Source of the DNA: Muribaculaceae bacterium
Lineage (GTDB): Bacteria > Bacteroidota > Bacteroidia > Bacteroidales > Muribaculaceae
Assembly (NCBI GenBank): GCA_029061255.1
Contig: JAIDSL010000113.1
Span: 1-34,603, forward strand
Length of the DNA: 34,603 nucleotides
Direction of reading: 5' to 3'
The position numbers were made by a program, and so were the translations under genes. Of the stretch, positions 1-7,860 are shown piece by piece. Numbering within the stretch: the first letter of the stretch is position 1; every line of letters starts with the position of its first letter. The notes below the pieces were generated by a model. The model was not told where the DNA came from, ran no database searches, and saw only the letters and a program-made list of their open reading frames with translations.

Positions 1-19
1 CGATGCGTATAAGAGACAG
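1..19 (+). other. Nextera/Tn5 mosaic-end-like sequence (probable adapter remnant)
   Basis: The first 19 bases match the 19-bp transposase mosaic end used in Nextera libraries (AGATGTGTATAAGAGACAG) at 17 positions, with an exact run GTATAAGAGACAG. It lies at the very edge of the window and runs directly into a tandem repeat, as expected where an assembly stops and adapter sequence is left on a contig end. A natural Tn5 end is possible but unlikely, because no transposon sequence follows. Confidence 0.8.
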
Positions 20-349
20 AAATGTGAGATTTTACATTACAAGGTATAAAATGGGATATTTTACCTTACAAGGTACAAAATGTGAGATTTTACCTTGTAA
101 GGTACAAAATGTGAGATTTTACATTACAAGGTACAAAATGTGAGATTTTACATTGCAAGGTACAAAATGGGATATTTTACCTTACAAGGCACAAAATGTG
201 AAATTTTACCTTATAAGGTATAAAATGTGAGATTTTACCTTACAAGGTAAAAAAATTGGAAATTTTACCTTACAAGGTAAAAAATTGGAAATTTTACCTT
301 GCAAGGTAAATAATGGGATATTTTACCTTACAAGATACAAAATGGGGGG
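20..349. repeat. 29-bp palindromic tandem repeat, about 11 copies
   Basis: A 29-bp unit repeats about eleven times with almost no spacing change; one step is 30 bp. Anchors lie at about 31, 60, 89, 118, 147, 176, 205, 234, 264, 293 and 322. Each unit contains the near-palindrome TACCTT-NN-AAGGTA followed by an AT-rich linker of the type AAAATGTGAGATTT. Variation is concentrated in the linker (TGTGAG, GGGATA, TTGGAA) and at the third base of the left arm. A degenerate twelfth palindrome lies at 350-363. There are no unique spacers, so this is not a CRISPR array. The true copy number is unknown because the array reaches the contig end. Confidence 0.9.
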
Positions 350-764
350 TACCTTGGAAGGTATACAGTACTATGCGTCAAAAAAATGTCTATATCATAA
401 GGCGCCTATACTGTACAAAACAGCAATTCGGGAGTCTTCGAGGAAGTTACCTTTAGTCGGATCCCGCGCACGGAGTGCGCTAGCTACTAACTCAGCGTTG
501 TCAAATTATTAGGGAATCTTGAAAAGATGCTTGAACATTCCACTTGCCTTAATCTATAAATATATTAAAAACTGTTAAATGGTGTTAATAAATGGGGGTA
601 AAAATTTTTGTATATTTGCAATGCGTCTGCTGATTTATCGTCTTCTCCGGAAACCGCGACACCGGGCGAAACGAAAATACAGCATGACGAAATCCCGGCG
701 AAAAAAATGACGTCCGGGGCTTATGGTTTACATTATCCAACTATGCCGCGGAATCAACAATCTT
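350..764. other. Non-coding spacer between tandem repeat and surface-protein pseudogene
   Basis: I see no convincing gene here. An open frame over 285-512 lies partly in the tandem repeat and resembles nothing I recognise. There is a perfect hairpin at 466-480 (GCGCAC, loop GGA, GTGCGC) without a following T tract. A -7-like box TATATTTG lies at 611-618. From about 625 the sequence is probably the 5' leader of the surface-protein gene that starts at 765. Confidence 0.5.
611..618 (+). promoter_or_regulatory. Bacteroidetes-type -7 box upstream of surface-protein pseudogene
   Basis: TATATTTG fits the TAnnTTTG consensus of the Bacteroidetes primary sigma factor. I see no good TTTG -33 element at the expected distance, so the site is only moderately supported. 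Transcription from here would give a leader of about 140 nt before the ATG at 765. Confidence 0.45.
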
Positions 765-2071
765 ATGAGAAACAAATTACTTTTCGCTCTCTCCGCCATC
801 ATTCTACTTGCCTGCGGCACTGGAGCCTCGGCAACCCCCTACGCCGTCTACTGCGAGGGAGATCGCTCCTTGCATCTCCTTGACTCTGACACAGAACTGG
901 CCGTGGGCGAGACGCTCGCAAGCAACAGTCAGGAAATCACTTAAATATGGGAGATAGATCTGAACTATAGTAAATTTTTTTCTTCGCCCTGGGCAGACGC
1001 CACGCAAGCAACCAAAGTGATAGTCGAAGAATCGTTTCAAACTATCAGACCTCTCAGCTGCTGTTCTTGGTTCTTCGAATTCAAGGAACTTACAGAGATA
1101 GAGGGTCTTGAGTATTTAAATACTCAAAACGTGACCGACATGAGATTTATGTTTTTCGGTTGCTTCACTATGACTGCACTTAACCTCAGCAAGTTCAATA
1201 CTGAAAATGTAACCGACATGAGTGCGATGTTTCAGGGTTGCTCCAGCCTAAGGCTATTGGATCTATCTCAAGCGAAAATATTCGACTTTGCAGGAATTTT
1301 GAGCAATATAGCAGAAAATGCCCTTATATTCGTACCTGAAGGCACTACTGCGTTAGAAGGCAGGGCGAACGTGGTCGTGAGTGACAATTGCGAGAACCTT
1401 GCGGTCAATTATGGAGCAAACTATCAGCTGTTGCTGAAGATTCCGCATGAATTCACTGCCGAGAAAGTCACAATCAACCGTAGCTTTACCAAGGACCAGC
1501 CCTACACCCTATACCTGCCGTTTGCAATGATTGCAGCCGACTACGGCACGTTCTATACCGGCGGCCAGTACAACGAGGCTGACAGGATGGTGTATTCACC
1601 AGGCTTACCGATGATAATACCACAGCCAACACCCCCTATATGTTCCAGCCGAACCAGGACTACACCGACGGCATCACGATCGAAGGCCCCGTGTCTGTGG
1701 CTGTCACCTCGGAGGACACCGAGGCCGACGGCCTCAACGGTGTGAACGAGAAGAGGGTGTTCACCTCCGATGAGGAAGCACAGAAGGTGTACTATGGATG
1801 GGCAAGCGGCGAATTCTGCTGGGCAGAGGAAGGTGCTACCGTGGACGCCTGCCGCGCATACTTCAAGCTGCCGGCAAGCGCGGCCGCGATGGCTCCGGCT
1901 CGGATGAAGGTGAAGCTCGGCGAGGACGGAACAACAGGCATCGCCGACATCGACCGTGAAGACGGCGACACCGGCTCACCCGCCTACAACATTAACGGTC
2001 AGCGTGTGGCAGACGGATACAAAGGCGTTGTGATAAAGAACGGACAGAAGACCGCTAACTTCGCACGCTGA
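765..2071 (+). pseudogene. BspA-like (DUF285) surface lipoprotein, disrupted by a stop and a frameshift
   Basis: The ATG at 765 starts a lipoprotein-type signal (MRNKLLFALSAIILLACG, lipobox Cys17). An in-frame TAA at 942-944 then interrupts a frame that otherwise stays open to 1745. After the stop come BspA/DUF285 repeats, for example NTQNVTDM and NTENVTDMSAMFQGCSSL, which in this family form leucine-rich-like surface domains. Near 1593-1598 the frame is lost: restoring one T in GTGTATT-CACC gives MVYFTRLTDDNTTANTPYMF, which joins smoothly to the frame running to 2071. The C-terminal part includes PNQDYTDGITIEGP and ends in a tail with YNINGQRVADGYKGVVI, typical of secreted Bacteroidales proteins. 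With both defects undone it would be one protein of about 435 residues. Recoding is less likely than decay or sequencing error, because two independent lesions are present. Confidence 0.85.
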
Positions 2072-2110
2072 CATATAAAACGAATCATAAACAGCAAAAA
2101 AACAACGACA

Positions 2111-2236
2111 ATGGAAAAGACAAAGAAACAATACACGAAGCCCGAGATGAATGTGATGGAGGTGAAGCTCGAACCCATCCTCTCCGGAAGCGGATACCCA
2201 ACCGATGGCAACGGTTACGGTGGCTGGTTCGACTAA
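2111..2236 (+). CDS. 41-aa Gly-rich peptide, possible precursor peptide
   Basis: This short gene lies 39 nt after the surface-protein pseudogene on the same strand and is probably cotranscribed with it. The product starts MEKTKKQYTKPEMNVMEVKL, a charged segment with a KKxYxKPExxVxE-like pattern that I associate from general knowledge with short orphan peptides in Bacteroidales. It then has EPILSGSG and a Gly/aromatic-rich end, YPTDGNGYGGWFD. A leader-plus-core layout resembles RiPP precursors, and the next ORF carries a kinase-like and a PqqD-like segment, which fits that idea. There is no radical SAM enzyme, protease or exporter nearby, and no Cys, Ser or Thr-rich core. The function is unknown and the precursor reading is inference. 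Confidence 0.6.
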   Translation: MEKTKKQYTKPEMNVMEVKLEPILSGSGYPTDGNGYGGWFD

Positions 2237-2268
2237 CCCCACCCCCGAATCCGTCCAATACATCTTTT

Positions 2269-2300
2269 TTTGCTTTCCAGGATAATAATATGTATATTTG
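2269..2300 (+). promoter_or_regulatory. Consensus Bacteroidetes promoter for the kinase/PqqD-like ORF
   Basis: TTTG (2269-2272), 20 nt, TATATTTG (2293-2300) is a full match to the TTTG-N19-21-TAnnTTTG promoter pattern. Transcription would begin near 2307, about 14 nt before the ATG at 2321. The ORF therefore has its own promoter, separate from the peptide gene upstream. Confidence 0.75.
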
Positions 2301-2320
2301 TTGCCTGTAACGGATATTAA

Positions 2321-3154
2321 ATGAAGATAGAGAAGAAAGTGACAAAAGATTACTGCGTAGCCGGACACCGGTTCGGGGTGACAGCCGACGAGGAATATCT
2401 GAGGCTGATGGACAACTACGAGCCATTTTCGCTAAGCGGGCACCTCCAATGGCCGCCGGAAACCTTTGCCCTGGTCATCGCCCCGGACACACCACCGGAG
2501 TATGCCGAGGAACTGAGACAGGTCGACGAAGAACAGACCATCACCTGCGGCAAGACACCCTACGGATCACCCGTCTTCGGATTCCAATGGTGCGGAGTCA
2601 CAGCGGGTTGGCTGGTGTGTTCGGATGATTACCGGGAAGGCCGGCTCATCATGACCGGCAGTTTCAGGAAACTCGCCATCGACAACGCGCTGATGATAAT
2701 GTATGCCCTGGCGACAGCCGGGGAAATGACGCTGCTGTTCCACGCCGCCGTGGTGAGCCTCAACGGCTGGGGATATATGTTTCTCGGACCGAGCGGCACG
2801 GGCAAAAGCACCCATGCACGGTTGTGGGTACAGCATATTACGGGGTCGGAACTTGTCGACGACATCACATTGATGGGCGACGGCAATCTTGCGGCGACGG
2901 AGTATTGCAAAGCCTCCGACATCAAGGCCACGGCCACACACGCAGTGGATTCCGGCGGCAAGGTGCGCTACCTGTACACCCGGCGGCGGTGGTGGATGGC
3001 CCGGCTGTGGAAACAGGCACGGATGATGGGCGACTTCACCATTGAATCGCTCGCCCTGCGGCTTTGCGAGGAATACGACGTAACGGCTGATGTCGCCATC
3101 GGCGATGTAGCAGGAATCGTAGGCAAATGGCGTGAAATGGATGTCGTGGAATGA
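2321..3154 (+). CDS. HPr-kinase-like P-loop protein with PqqD-like C-terminus (hybrid or rearranged)
   Basis: The 277-aa product has a P-loop GPSGTGKST (residues 156-164) preceded by LLFHAAVVSLNGWGYMFL and followed by HARLWVQHITGSELVDD. This resembles the HPr kinase/PEP-carboxykinase-like proteins found in Bacteroidales peptide-modification loci. The family normally continues with a second catalytic region (a SPWSGKTP-like segment), which I cannot find. Residues 182-222 match nothing I know. Residues about 226-277 (ARLWKQARMMGDFTIESLA, LCEEYDVTADVAIGDVAGIV) look like the C-terminal half of a PqqD peptide-binding domain. The ORF may be a true fusion or the product of a deletion joining two neighbouring genes. 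It is GC-rich compared with the rest of the window. Start choice rests on the consensus promoter ending 20 nt upstream. Catalytic activity is doubtful. Confidence 0.6.
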   Translation: MKIEKKVTKDYCVAGHRFGVTADEEYLRLMDNYEPFSLSGHLQWPPETFALVIAPDTPPEYAEELRQVDEEQTITCGKTPYGSPVFGFQWCGVTAGWLVCSDDYREGRLIMTGSFRKLAIDNALMIMYALATAGEMTLLFHAAVVSLNGWGYMFLGPSGTGKSTHARLWVQHITGSELVDDITLMGDGNLAATEYCKASDIKATATHAVDSGGKVRYLYTRRRWWMARLWKQARMMGDFTIESLALRLCEEYDVTADVAIGDVAGIVGKWREMDVVE

Positions 3155-3267
3155 GATACACGCGGTGGCATAATAAAAAAATGTTGAGTGAGCGCACTTT
3201 TTCGTCGGAAAATGGTTTTAATGTTAAAAGGAATATAAAAAGCATTAATAAAAACCACTATAATACT

Positions 3268-3930
3268 ATGAATATGAAAAAGAAGTACGCGATCATCCTT
3301 TTGGCTCTTATATCCTTCCTTTTGCCTTCGAATGGAGCCGCACAGTATACCAACATAGTGAATCAGGCAGCCAGCCTCATGCAGACTGCGATGATGGGAG
3401 GGATGCGCTATCGAGGCTATGTCGAAGCGTCGTACACAGGTGGCTTCGGCAACCTGCAGGCCGACTTCGTGGGCATAAGCACGGTGCAGGGTGTGCAATA
3501 TGCCGATTGGTTCTTCATGGGTGCAGGTCTTGGTGTGGATCTTGTATATTCAAAGGTCGGCAAAGGTCCTAACGAATGGAACTACAACCGCACTACGCGT
3601 ACCAGTGGAGCAATGATACCACTCTTTACGGATTTCCGATTTAATATAGGAGGAAACACAGGACCTTCTTTTTTCATTGATATAAAGGCAGGCGGGTCGT
3701 TTCTGATCGGTAAGAACTACCTTGCCATAGAAAATGGTTATATCAATGGATCGGAATATTTCATGCTTAAGCCCTCGATAGGGCTGCGTGTTCCGGTCAG
3801 CAAGAACGGAAAACGCTCGATGAACATAGGATTAACGTATCAATTGCTGACTTGTAACTACTGGTGGTACAATAACTCGAACTCCGGTACGTTAAATTCA
3901 TTAGGGGGCACTGTCTCTTATCAATGGTAA
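3268..3930 (+). CDS. Outer-membrane beta-barrel protein, function unknown
   Basis: The 220-aa product has a clear signal peptide (MNMKKKYAIILLALISFLLP, cleavage likely after GAA or AQ). The mature part is made of alternating short strands rich in Gly, Tyr and Phe, such as YRGYVEASYTGGFG and GGTVSYQW, and ends in an aromatic residue, as outer-membrane barrels do. It is about the size of an eight-stranded barrel. The open frame extends upstream to 3151, but the ATG at 3268 (or 3274) is chosen because the signal peptide begins there. No specific substrate or partner is evident. It is followed by a hairpin terminator and then by the M6 protease gene. Confidence 0.7.
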   Translation: MNMKKKYAIILLALISFLLPSNGAAQYTNIVNQAASLMQTAMMGGMRYRGYVEASYTGGFGNLQADFVGISTVQGVQYADWFFMGAGLGVDLVYSKVGKGPNEWNYNRTTRTSGAMIPLFTDFRFNIGGNTGPSFFIDIKAGGSFLIGKNYLAIENGYINGSEYFMLKPSIGLRVPVSKNGKRSMNIGLTYQLLTCNYWWYNNSNSGTLNSLGGTVSYQW

Positions 3931-3953
3931 GACGTACGGATATATCGACAAAG

Positions 3954-3996
3954 ATGCAAGTGACGGCCTCCCCTGACGGTGTGAGGCCGTCTGCAT
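3954..3996 (+). terminator. Probable terminator after the beta-barrel gene
   Basis: The arms GACGGCCTC (3962-3970) and GAGGCCGTC (3983-3991) pair perfectly. An outer helix ATGCA/TGCAT (3954-3958, 3992-3996) continues the stem after a 3-nt bulge. The T tract is weak (TTTATAAAA), so termination may be incomplete and the protease gene downstream could receive readthrough. Confidence 0.55.
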
Positions 3997-4023
3997 TTAT
4001 AAAAACAATCTAAACAATAGCTG

Positions 4024-5829
4024 ATGAAACGAGTTTTACTTTCAATATTGGCATCCGGAATATGTCTCGGAGCCATGGCAATCCCGGCTAAGCCGGGTTT
4101 TGTAGCATATACCCAACCGGATGGCAGTGTCATCAATATCATGTTGGCAGGTGATGAACATGGCCATATGGCATATTCAGAGAGTGGAAAACTTCTTATT
4201 GAAGTGAACGGTCATCTTGAGTATGCAAGTTTTGATGAAAGTGGTATTCCAATAGCTTCAGGAATAATAGCCTCTAATGAGAATGAATCAAAAGTGGCAA
4301 AAATGAAGATCCAGTCGCAAGGAAATCTTGAGAGATGGGCGGAGATGATGACAGCGAACAGAAATGTGCGTCTTTCTAAGCTTATGAATAAGGCTTCCTT
4401 GAAAAAAAATATCACAAGAGCCGAGGATGAAAATTCAAAGAATGAGCAAGATGCAGAAAATCCGGGAGAAGATGAACCCGGTGTGAACGATGGAAAGTTT
4501 GTTCCAAAGAATTTCGGAAGATACGACATATCATTTCCGGTCACAGGAGAACAAAAAGGTCTTGTGATTCTGGTGGAATATGAAGACATTAGTTTCACCT
4601 ATGGAAACTATGATTATTTCAACCGAATGCTGAATGAAGAAGGCTTTTCAGACTATGGCTCATTGAGTTCTGCGCGCGACTGGTTTGTGCTCAATTCCAA
4701 TGGGACATTTCTTCCCGATTTCGATGTGTACGGTCCAGTCGTGCTTCCAAAGAACCGTGCTTATTATGGAGGCAACGATGGATATGGAAACGACAAACGT
4801 CCGCATGAGATGGCAATAGATGCGTGCAATCTTCTTGATGAAGAGGTAGATTTTTCTCAATACGACAGAGATGGCGATGGCGTCATTGACAATGTATTTA
4901 TATTCTATGCGGGTAAAGGAGAGCATGATAGTGGAGTGGCAAACGCAGTTTGGCCTCATTCTTGGGATATCTCTTTGGCTGAACCTGATGAAGAATTTAT
5001 TTATGACGGAGTAAAACTTGACAGATATGCATGCACTTGCGAGTTCCCGAGTGGTTACAAGCGTCCGGACGGCATTGGGACATTTGTTCATGAATTCAGC
5101 CATGTGATGGGATTGCCGGATCTTTATGTGACAACTTACACAGGTGGTTTTACTCCGGGAGAATGGAGTGTGCTTGATCAAGGCCCCTACAACAATGACC
5201 GTCTGACTCCACCTAACTATTCCTCATTTGAGAAAGGTGCACTTGGGTGGCTTGAGTTCTTCCCTATAGAGGAGGGTCGTGTAGAAATTCCTGATTTGTC
5301 GACTACTAATGTTGCATATGTGCTTCCTACTGAAAACGAGAATGAGTTCTATTTTTTCGAGAATAGGCAGCAGTATGGTAATGATGAGTTTATTCCCGGT
5401 CATGGTATGCTTGTATGGCATGTAGACTATGATGCTGATATCTGGGAAAATAATGTTGTTAACAATAAGGCGAACCATCAGCATGTGGATCTTATAGAGG
5501 CAGACAACGTCAAATCGGCATCCACCAGGGCAGCCGATGCTTTCCCCGGCACAAAAAACATCACTTCTTTTGGATTTGACACCAAGCCTCAACTTGCAAG
5601 CTGGGCAAAACAACGACTTGCATTCGATCTGGAAGATATATCAGAATCGGAAGATGGCATCATCAGCTTTAATGCAGTGTCCACAGGTGCATCAAATGAT
5701 CCTGGAGCAGTAGAGGGCATAGAGGAAGTAAACAATCATAATAAAGTATATTATGATCTTACAGGACGCATTGTAAAGAATCCCGGTAAAGGTATCTATA
5801 TTGTAGATGGAAAGAAAGTCATCCTATAA
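4024..5829 (+). CDS. Secreted M6-family metalloprotease
   Basis: The 601-aa protein begins with a signal peptide (MKRVLLSILASGICLGAMA) and carries the zinc-binding motif HEFSHVMGLPD at residues 356-366, with His356, His360 and catalytic Glu357. This is the signature of the M6 (immune inhibitor A-like) peptidase domain. The preceding segment DYSQYDRDGDGVIDN-type sequence (here FSQYDRDGDGVIDNVFIFY) is usual for the family and may bind calcium. A Lys/Glu-rich low-complexity stretch lies at about 125-155, between propeptide and catalytic domain. The end, YYDLTGRIVKNPGKGIYIV, resembles the C-terminal tails of secreted Bacteroidales proteins. Substrate is unknown; a role in degrading extracellular proteins is inferred. 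No promoter box was recognised just upstream. Confidence 0.9.
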   Translation: MKRVLLSILASGICLGAMAIPAKPGFVAYTQPDGSVINIMLAGDEHGHMAYSESGKLLIEVNGHLEYASFDESGIPIASGIIASNENESKVAKMKIQSQGNLERWAEMMTANRNVRLSKLMNKASLKKNITRAEDENSKNEQDAENPGEDEPGVNDGKFVPKNFGRYDISFPVTGEQKGLVILVEYEDISFTYGNYDYFNRMLNEEGFSDYGSLSSARDWFVLNSNGTFLPDFDVYGPVVLPKNRAYYGGNDGYGNDKRPHEMAIDACNLLDEEVDFSQYDRDGDGVIDNVFIFYAGKGEHDSGVANAVWPHSWDISLAEPDEEFIYDGVKLDRYACTCEFPSGYKRPDGIGTFVHEFSHVMGLPDLYVTTYTGGFTPGEWSVLDQGPYNNDRLTPPNYSSFEKGALGWLEFFPIEEGRVEIPDLSTTNVAYVLPTENENEFYFFENRQQYGNDEFIPGHGMLVWHVDYDADIWENNVVNNKANHQHVDLIEADNVKSASTRAADAFPGTKNITSFGFDTKPQLASWAKQRLAFDLEDISESEDGIISFNAVSTGASNDPGAVEGIEEVNNHNKVYYDLTGRIVKNPGKGIYIVDGKKVIL

Positions 5830-5870
5830 TAATCATGGTTGTTGACTATCTCACGAAGTTCGAACACCAA

Positions 5871-5910
5871 ATTAAAGCCCCGACAATTTTGAAGTTGTCG
5901 GGGCTTTAAT
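5871..5910. terminator. Bidirectional terminator between M6 protease and dnaJ
   Basis: A perfect 16-bp inverted repeat has arms ATTAAAGCCCCGACAA (5871-5886) and TTGTCGGGGCTTTAAT (5895-5910) around an 8-nt loop. The A- and T-rich outer ends give a U-rich tail on either strand. It lies between the convergent protease and dnaJ genes and can serve both. Confidence 0.92.
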
Positions 5911-5926
5911 CAATAATATCTATTAG

Positions 5927-7159
5927 TTATTCTCCTCTATTTTCTTTATTGAAGATGTGGCGTAGCCTTGAGAATATTCTCTTTGACGTTGATTCTGTAG
6001 GCACTACGTTGCTACTGTCTTTAAGGCTTTCAATGGCACTCTTCTCAGCATCTGAAAGATTCTCAGGAACGTAGACCATAACGTTGACGAGTATATCGCC
6101 CTTAACGTGTTCGTTCTGGAATGCGGGTAGACCTTTACCGCGTAGGCGAAGAACCTTGCCGGGTTGAGTTCCCGGAGCAATTTTCACGCGAGCCTTTCCA
6201 TCGATGAGAGGAATCTCAGCACTGCCACCGAGAGCCGCTGTCGGGAAGTCGAGCATAAGGTTGTAGATAAGGTCCTGATCATCGCGGATAAGCTCGGAGT
6301 TCTTCTCTTCCTGAATTACGATGAGGAGGTCGCCGTTTACGCCGCCGTGACGCGGAGCATTTCCTTCTCCTTTGAGCACGAGAGTCTGACCATCCTGTAC
6401 GCCTGCAGGGATATGGAATTCAACGATAGTCTCTTTCTTTTCGACTCCTGTGCCGTGGCAATATTTGCACTCTTCAGATATGACTTTCCCTTCGCCATTA
6501 CATTCCGGACAAACCGACTGCACTTGTTGAGCTCCAAGGAATGTTTGACGCATTTGGGTGACATAGCCTGTGCCTCCGCAACGCTGGCAAGTATGGAATG
6601 CTGTTCCATCCTTTGCACCTGTGCCATTACAGTGAGAGCAAGCCACGAATTTTGGTATCTTAAGTTTCTTGTCGACGCCGTTGGCGATGTCTTTCAAGCT
6701 TACCTTTACAGTGATACGAAGGTCGGTGCCCTTATTGACAGGTTTGCGAGCACGTCCGCCGCCACTTGAATAGCCGCGGTATGTACCGGCACCGGCAAAA
6801 GCATCGCCAAAGATATCGCCGAAATTGGAGAAGATGTCTTCCATAGAGAATCCTCCTCCTCCGAAGCCACTGAAGCCACCGTATGAACCACCTCCGGCAC
6901 CACCACCGAATCCTTTCGGACCCATATCGTGGCCGTAAGCATCGTAAAGCTGGCGCTTTTTATCGTCGCTCAAAACATCATAGGCTTCTGCAGCCTCCTT
7001 AAACTTCTCTTCAGCTGCCTTCTGCTCAGATTCCGGTTTGTCGGAATATTTGTCAGGGTGAAACTGAATAGCCTTCTTGCGATAGGCCTTCTTTATTTCA
7101 TCGGCTGTAGCGTTTTTGTTTACGCCCAGCACTTCATAATAATCTCTTTTCTCTGCCAT
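5927..7159 (-). CDS. dnaJ: Chaperone protein DnaJ
   Basis: The 410-aa protein has the full type I DnaJ architecture. The J domain includes HPD at residues 34-36, which stimulates DnaK ATPase. A Gly/Phe-rich linker covers about 83-125. Four CxxCxGxG zinc motifs start at Cys174, Cys191, Cys217 and Cys231. Two C-terminal substrate-binding subdomains follow. It acts in the cytoplasm with DnaK and GrpE in folding and stress protection. The gene lies 38 bp downstream of grpE and is probably cotranscribed with it; dnaK is not in the window. The tail after about residue 370 ([20 protein letters not shown]) is a short basic extension. Confidence 0.97.
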   Translation of the reverse strand: MAEKRDYYEVLGVNKNATADEIKKAYRKKAIQFHPDKYSDKPESEQKAAEEKFKEAAEAYDVLSDDKKRQLYDAYGHDMGPKGFGGGAGGGSYGGFSGFGGGGFSMEDIFSNFGDIFGDAFAGAGTYRGYSSGGGRARKPVNKGTDLRITVKVSLKDIANGVDKKLKIPKFVACSHCNGTGAKDGTAFHTCQRCGGTGYVTQMRQTFLGAQQVQSVCPECNGEGKVISEECKYCHGTGVEKKETIVEFHIPAGVQDGQTLVLKGEGNAPRHGGVNGDLLIVIQEEKNSELIRDDQDLIYNLMLDFPTAALGGSAEIPLIDGKARVKIAPGTQPGKVLRLRGKGLPAFQNEHVKGDILVNVMVYVPENLSDAEKSAIESLKDSSNVVPTESTSKRIFSRLRHIFNKENRGE

Positions 7160-7197
7160 GATGGTGGATCGTTTTATAGGTGATGTCTTCTGTCGGC

Positions 7198-7860
7198 TTA
7201 CTGGGCAACTGCCACTTTAGCGTGACGAAGCACTTTATCATTGATCATATATCCTTTCTGGACTGTATCGAGAACTTTCCCCTTCATGTCTTCTGTAGGA
7301 GATGGCACTTGGGCGATGGCTTCGTGAAGGTCAGAGTTGAAGACCTCTCCAGTGGAGTTCATCTCTTTTACTCCCATGCTTTCAAGATACTTAATGAGCT
7401 TATTGTAGATAAGAGTCATACCTTCAAGCACAGACTTAGCATCAGAGTCTGACTCTGCAGCCTTAAGACCTCTCTCAAAGTCGTCGACAATAGGCAGAAG
7501 ACCCTTGAGAACATTCTCACCACCATTCTTGATGATTTCAGCCTTTTCTTTTAGTGTCCGCTTGCGGTAGTTGTCAAATTCTGCAGCAAGGAAAAGATAT
7601 TCTTTCTTTTCCTTTTCCACCTGAGCCTGGAGTTCAACAAGCTGATTTTCCAAAGTGTTGACTTCTTGCTCAGCCTGAGTGTCTTCAGAATCACCTGCAT
7701 AGTCTCCATCAATGACAACGTTTTCATCATTCGAGGAGTCAGCTGCTTCAGCTTGCTCCATCTCTTTATAATCTGTATTATCGTTCATAGTCTTATTTTT
7801 ATTATTGAAGGAGGGTTTGAATCCTCTTTTACGGTTTTTACGATTGTTTCTGTAGTTCAT
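7198..7860 (-). CDS. grpE: Nucleotide exchange factor GrpE
   Basis: The 220-aa product has an acidic, disordered N-terminus, a long coiled coil ([20 protein letters not shown], about residues 70-95) and the GrpE core [15 protein letters not shown] with the C-terminal beta domain ending [11 protein letters not shown]. It releases ADP from DnaK. It is the first gene of the grpE-dnaJ pair. The start is uncertain. The ATG at 7860 adds an unusual basic stretch ([20 protein letters not shown]), while the ATG at 7788 ([10 protein letters not shown]) gives a more typical GrpE. A -7-like box AATATTTG ends about 5 nt upstream of 7860. If it is used, the mRNA would start at about that ATG, which favours the 7788 start or a leaderless message. 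Confidence 0.95.
   Translation of the reverse strand: MNYRNNRKNRKRGFKPSFNNKNKTMNDNTDYKEMEQAEAADSSNDENVVIDGDYAGDSEDTQAEQEVNTLENQLVELQAQVEKEKKEYLFLAAEFDNYRKRTLKEKAEIIKNGGENVLKGLLPIVDDFERGLKAAESDSDAKSVLEGMTLIYNKLIKYLESMGVKEMNSTGEVFNSDLHEAIAQVPSPTEDMKGKVLDTVQKGYMINDKVLRHAKVAVAQ

Noticed and set aside
20..349. CRISPR array
   Set aside because: The 29-bp units follow one another with no unique spacers, and no cas genes are present.
285..512. 75-codon open frame at the end of the tandem repeat
   Set aside because: Its first third is tandem-repeat sequence, and the remainder matches nothing recognisable and lacks a promoter.
942..944. Stop-codon readthrough or recoding in the BspA-like gene
   Set aside because: A second independent lesion (missing T near 1595) exists, no stimulatory structure is evident, and simple decay or error explains both.
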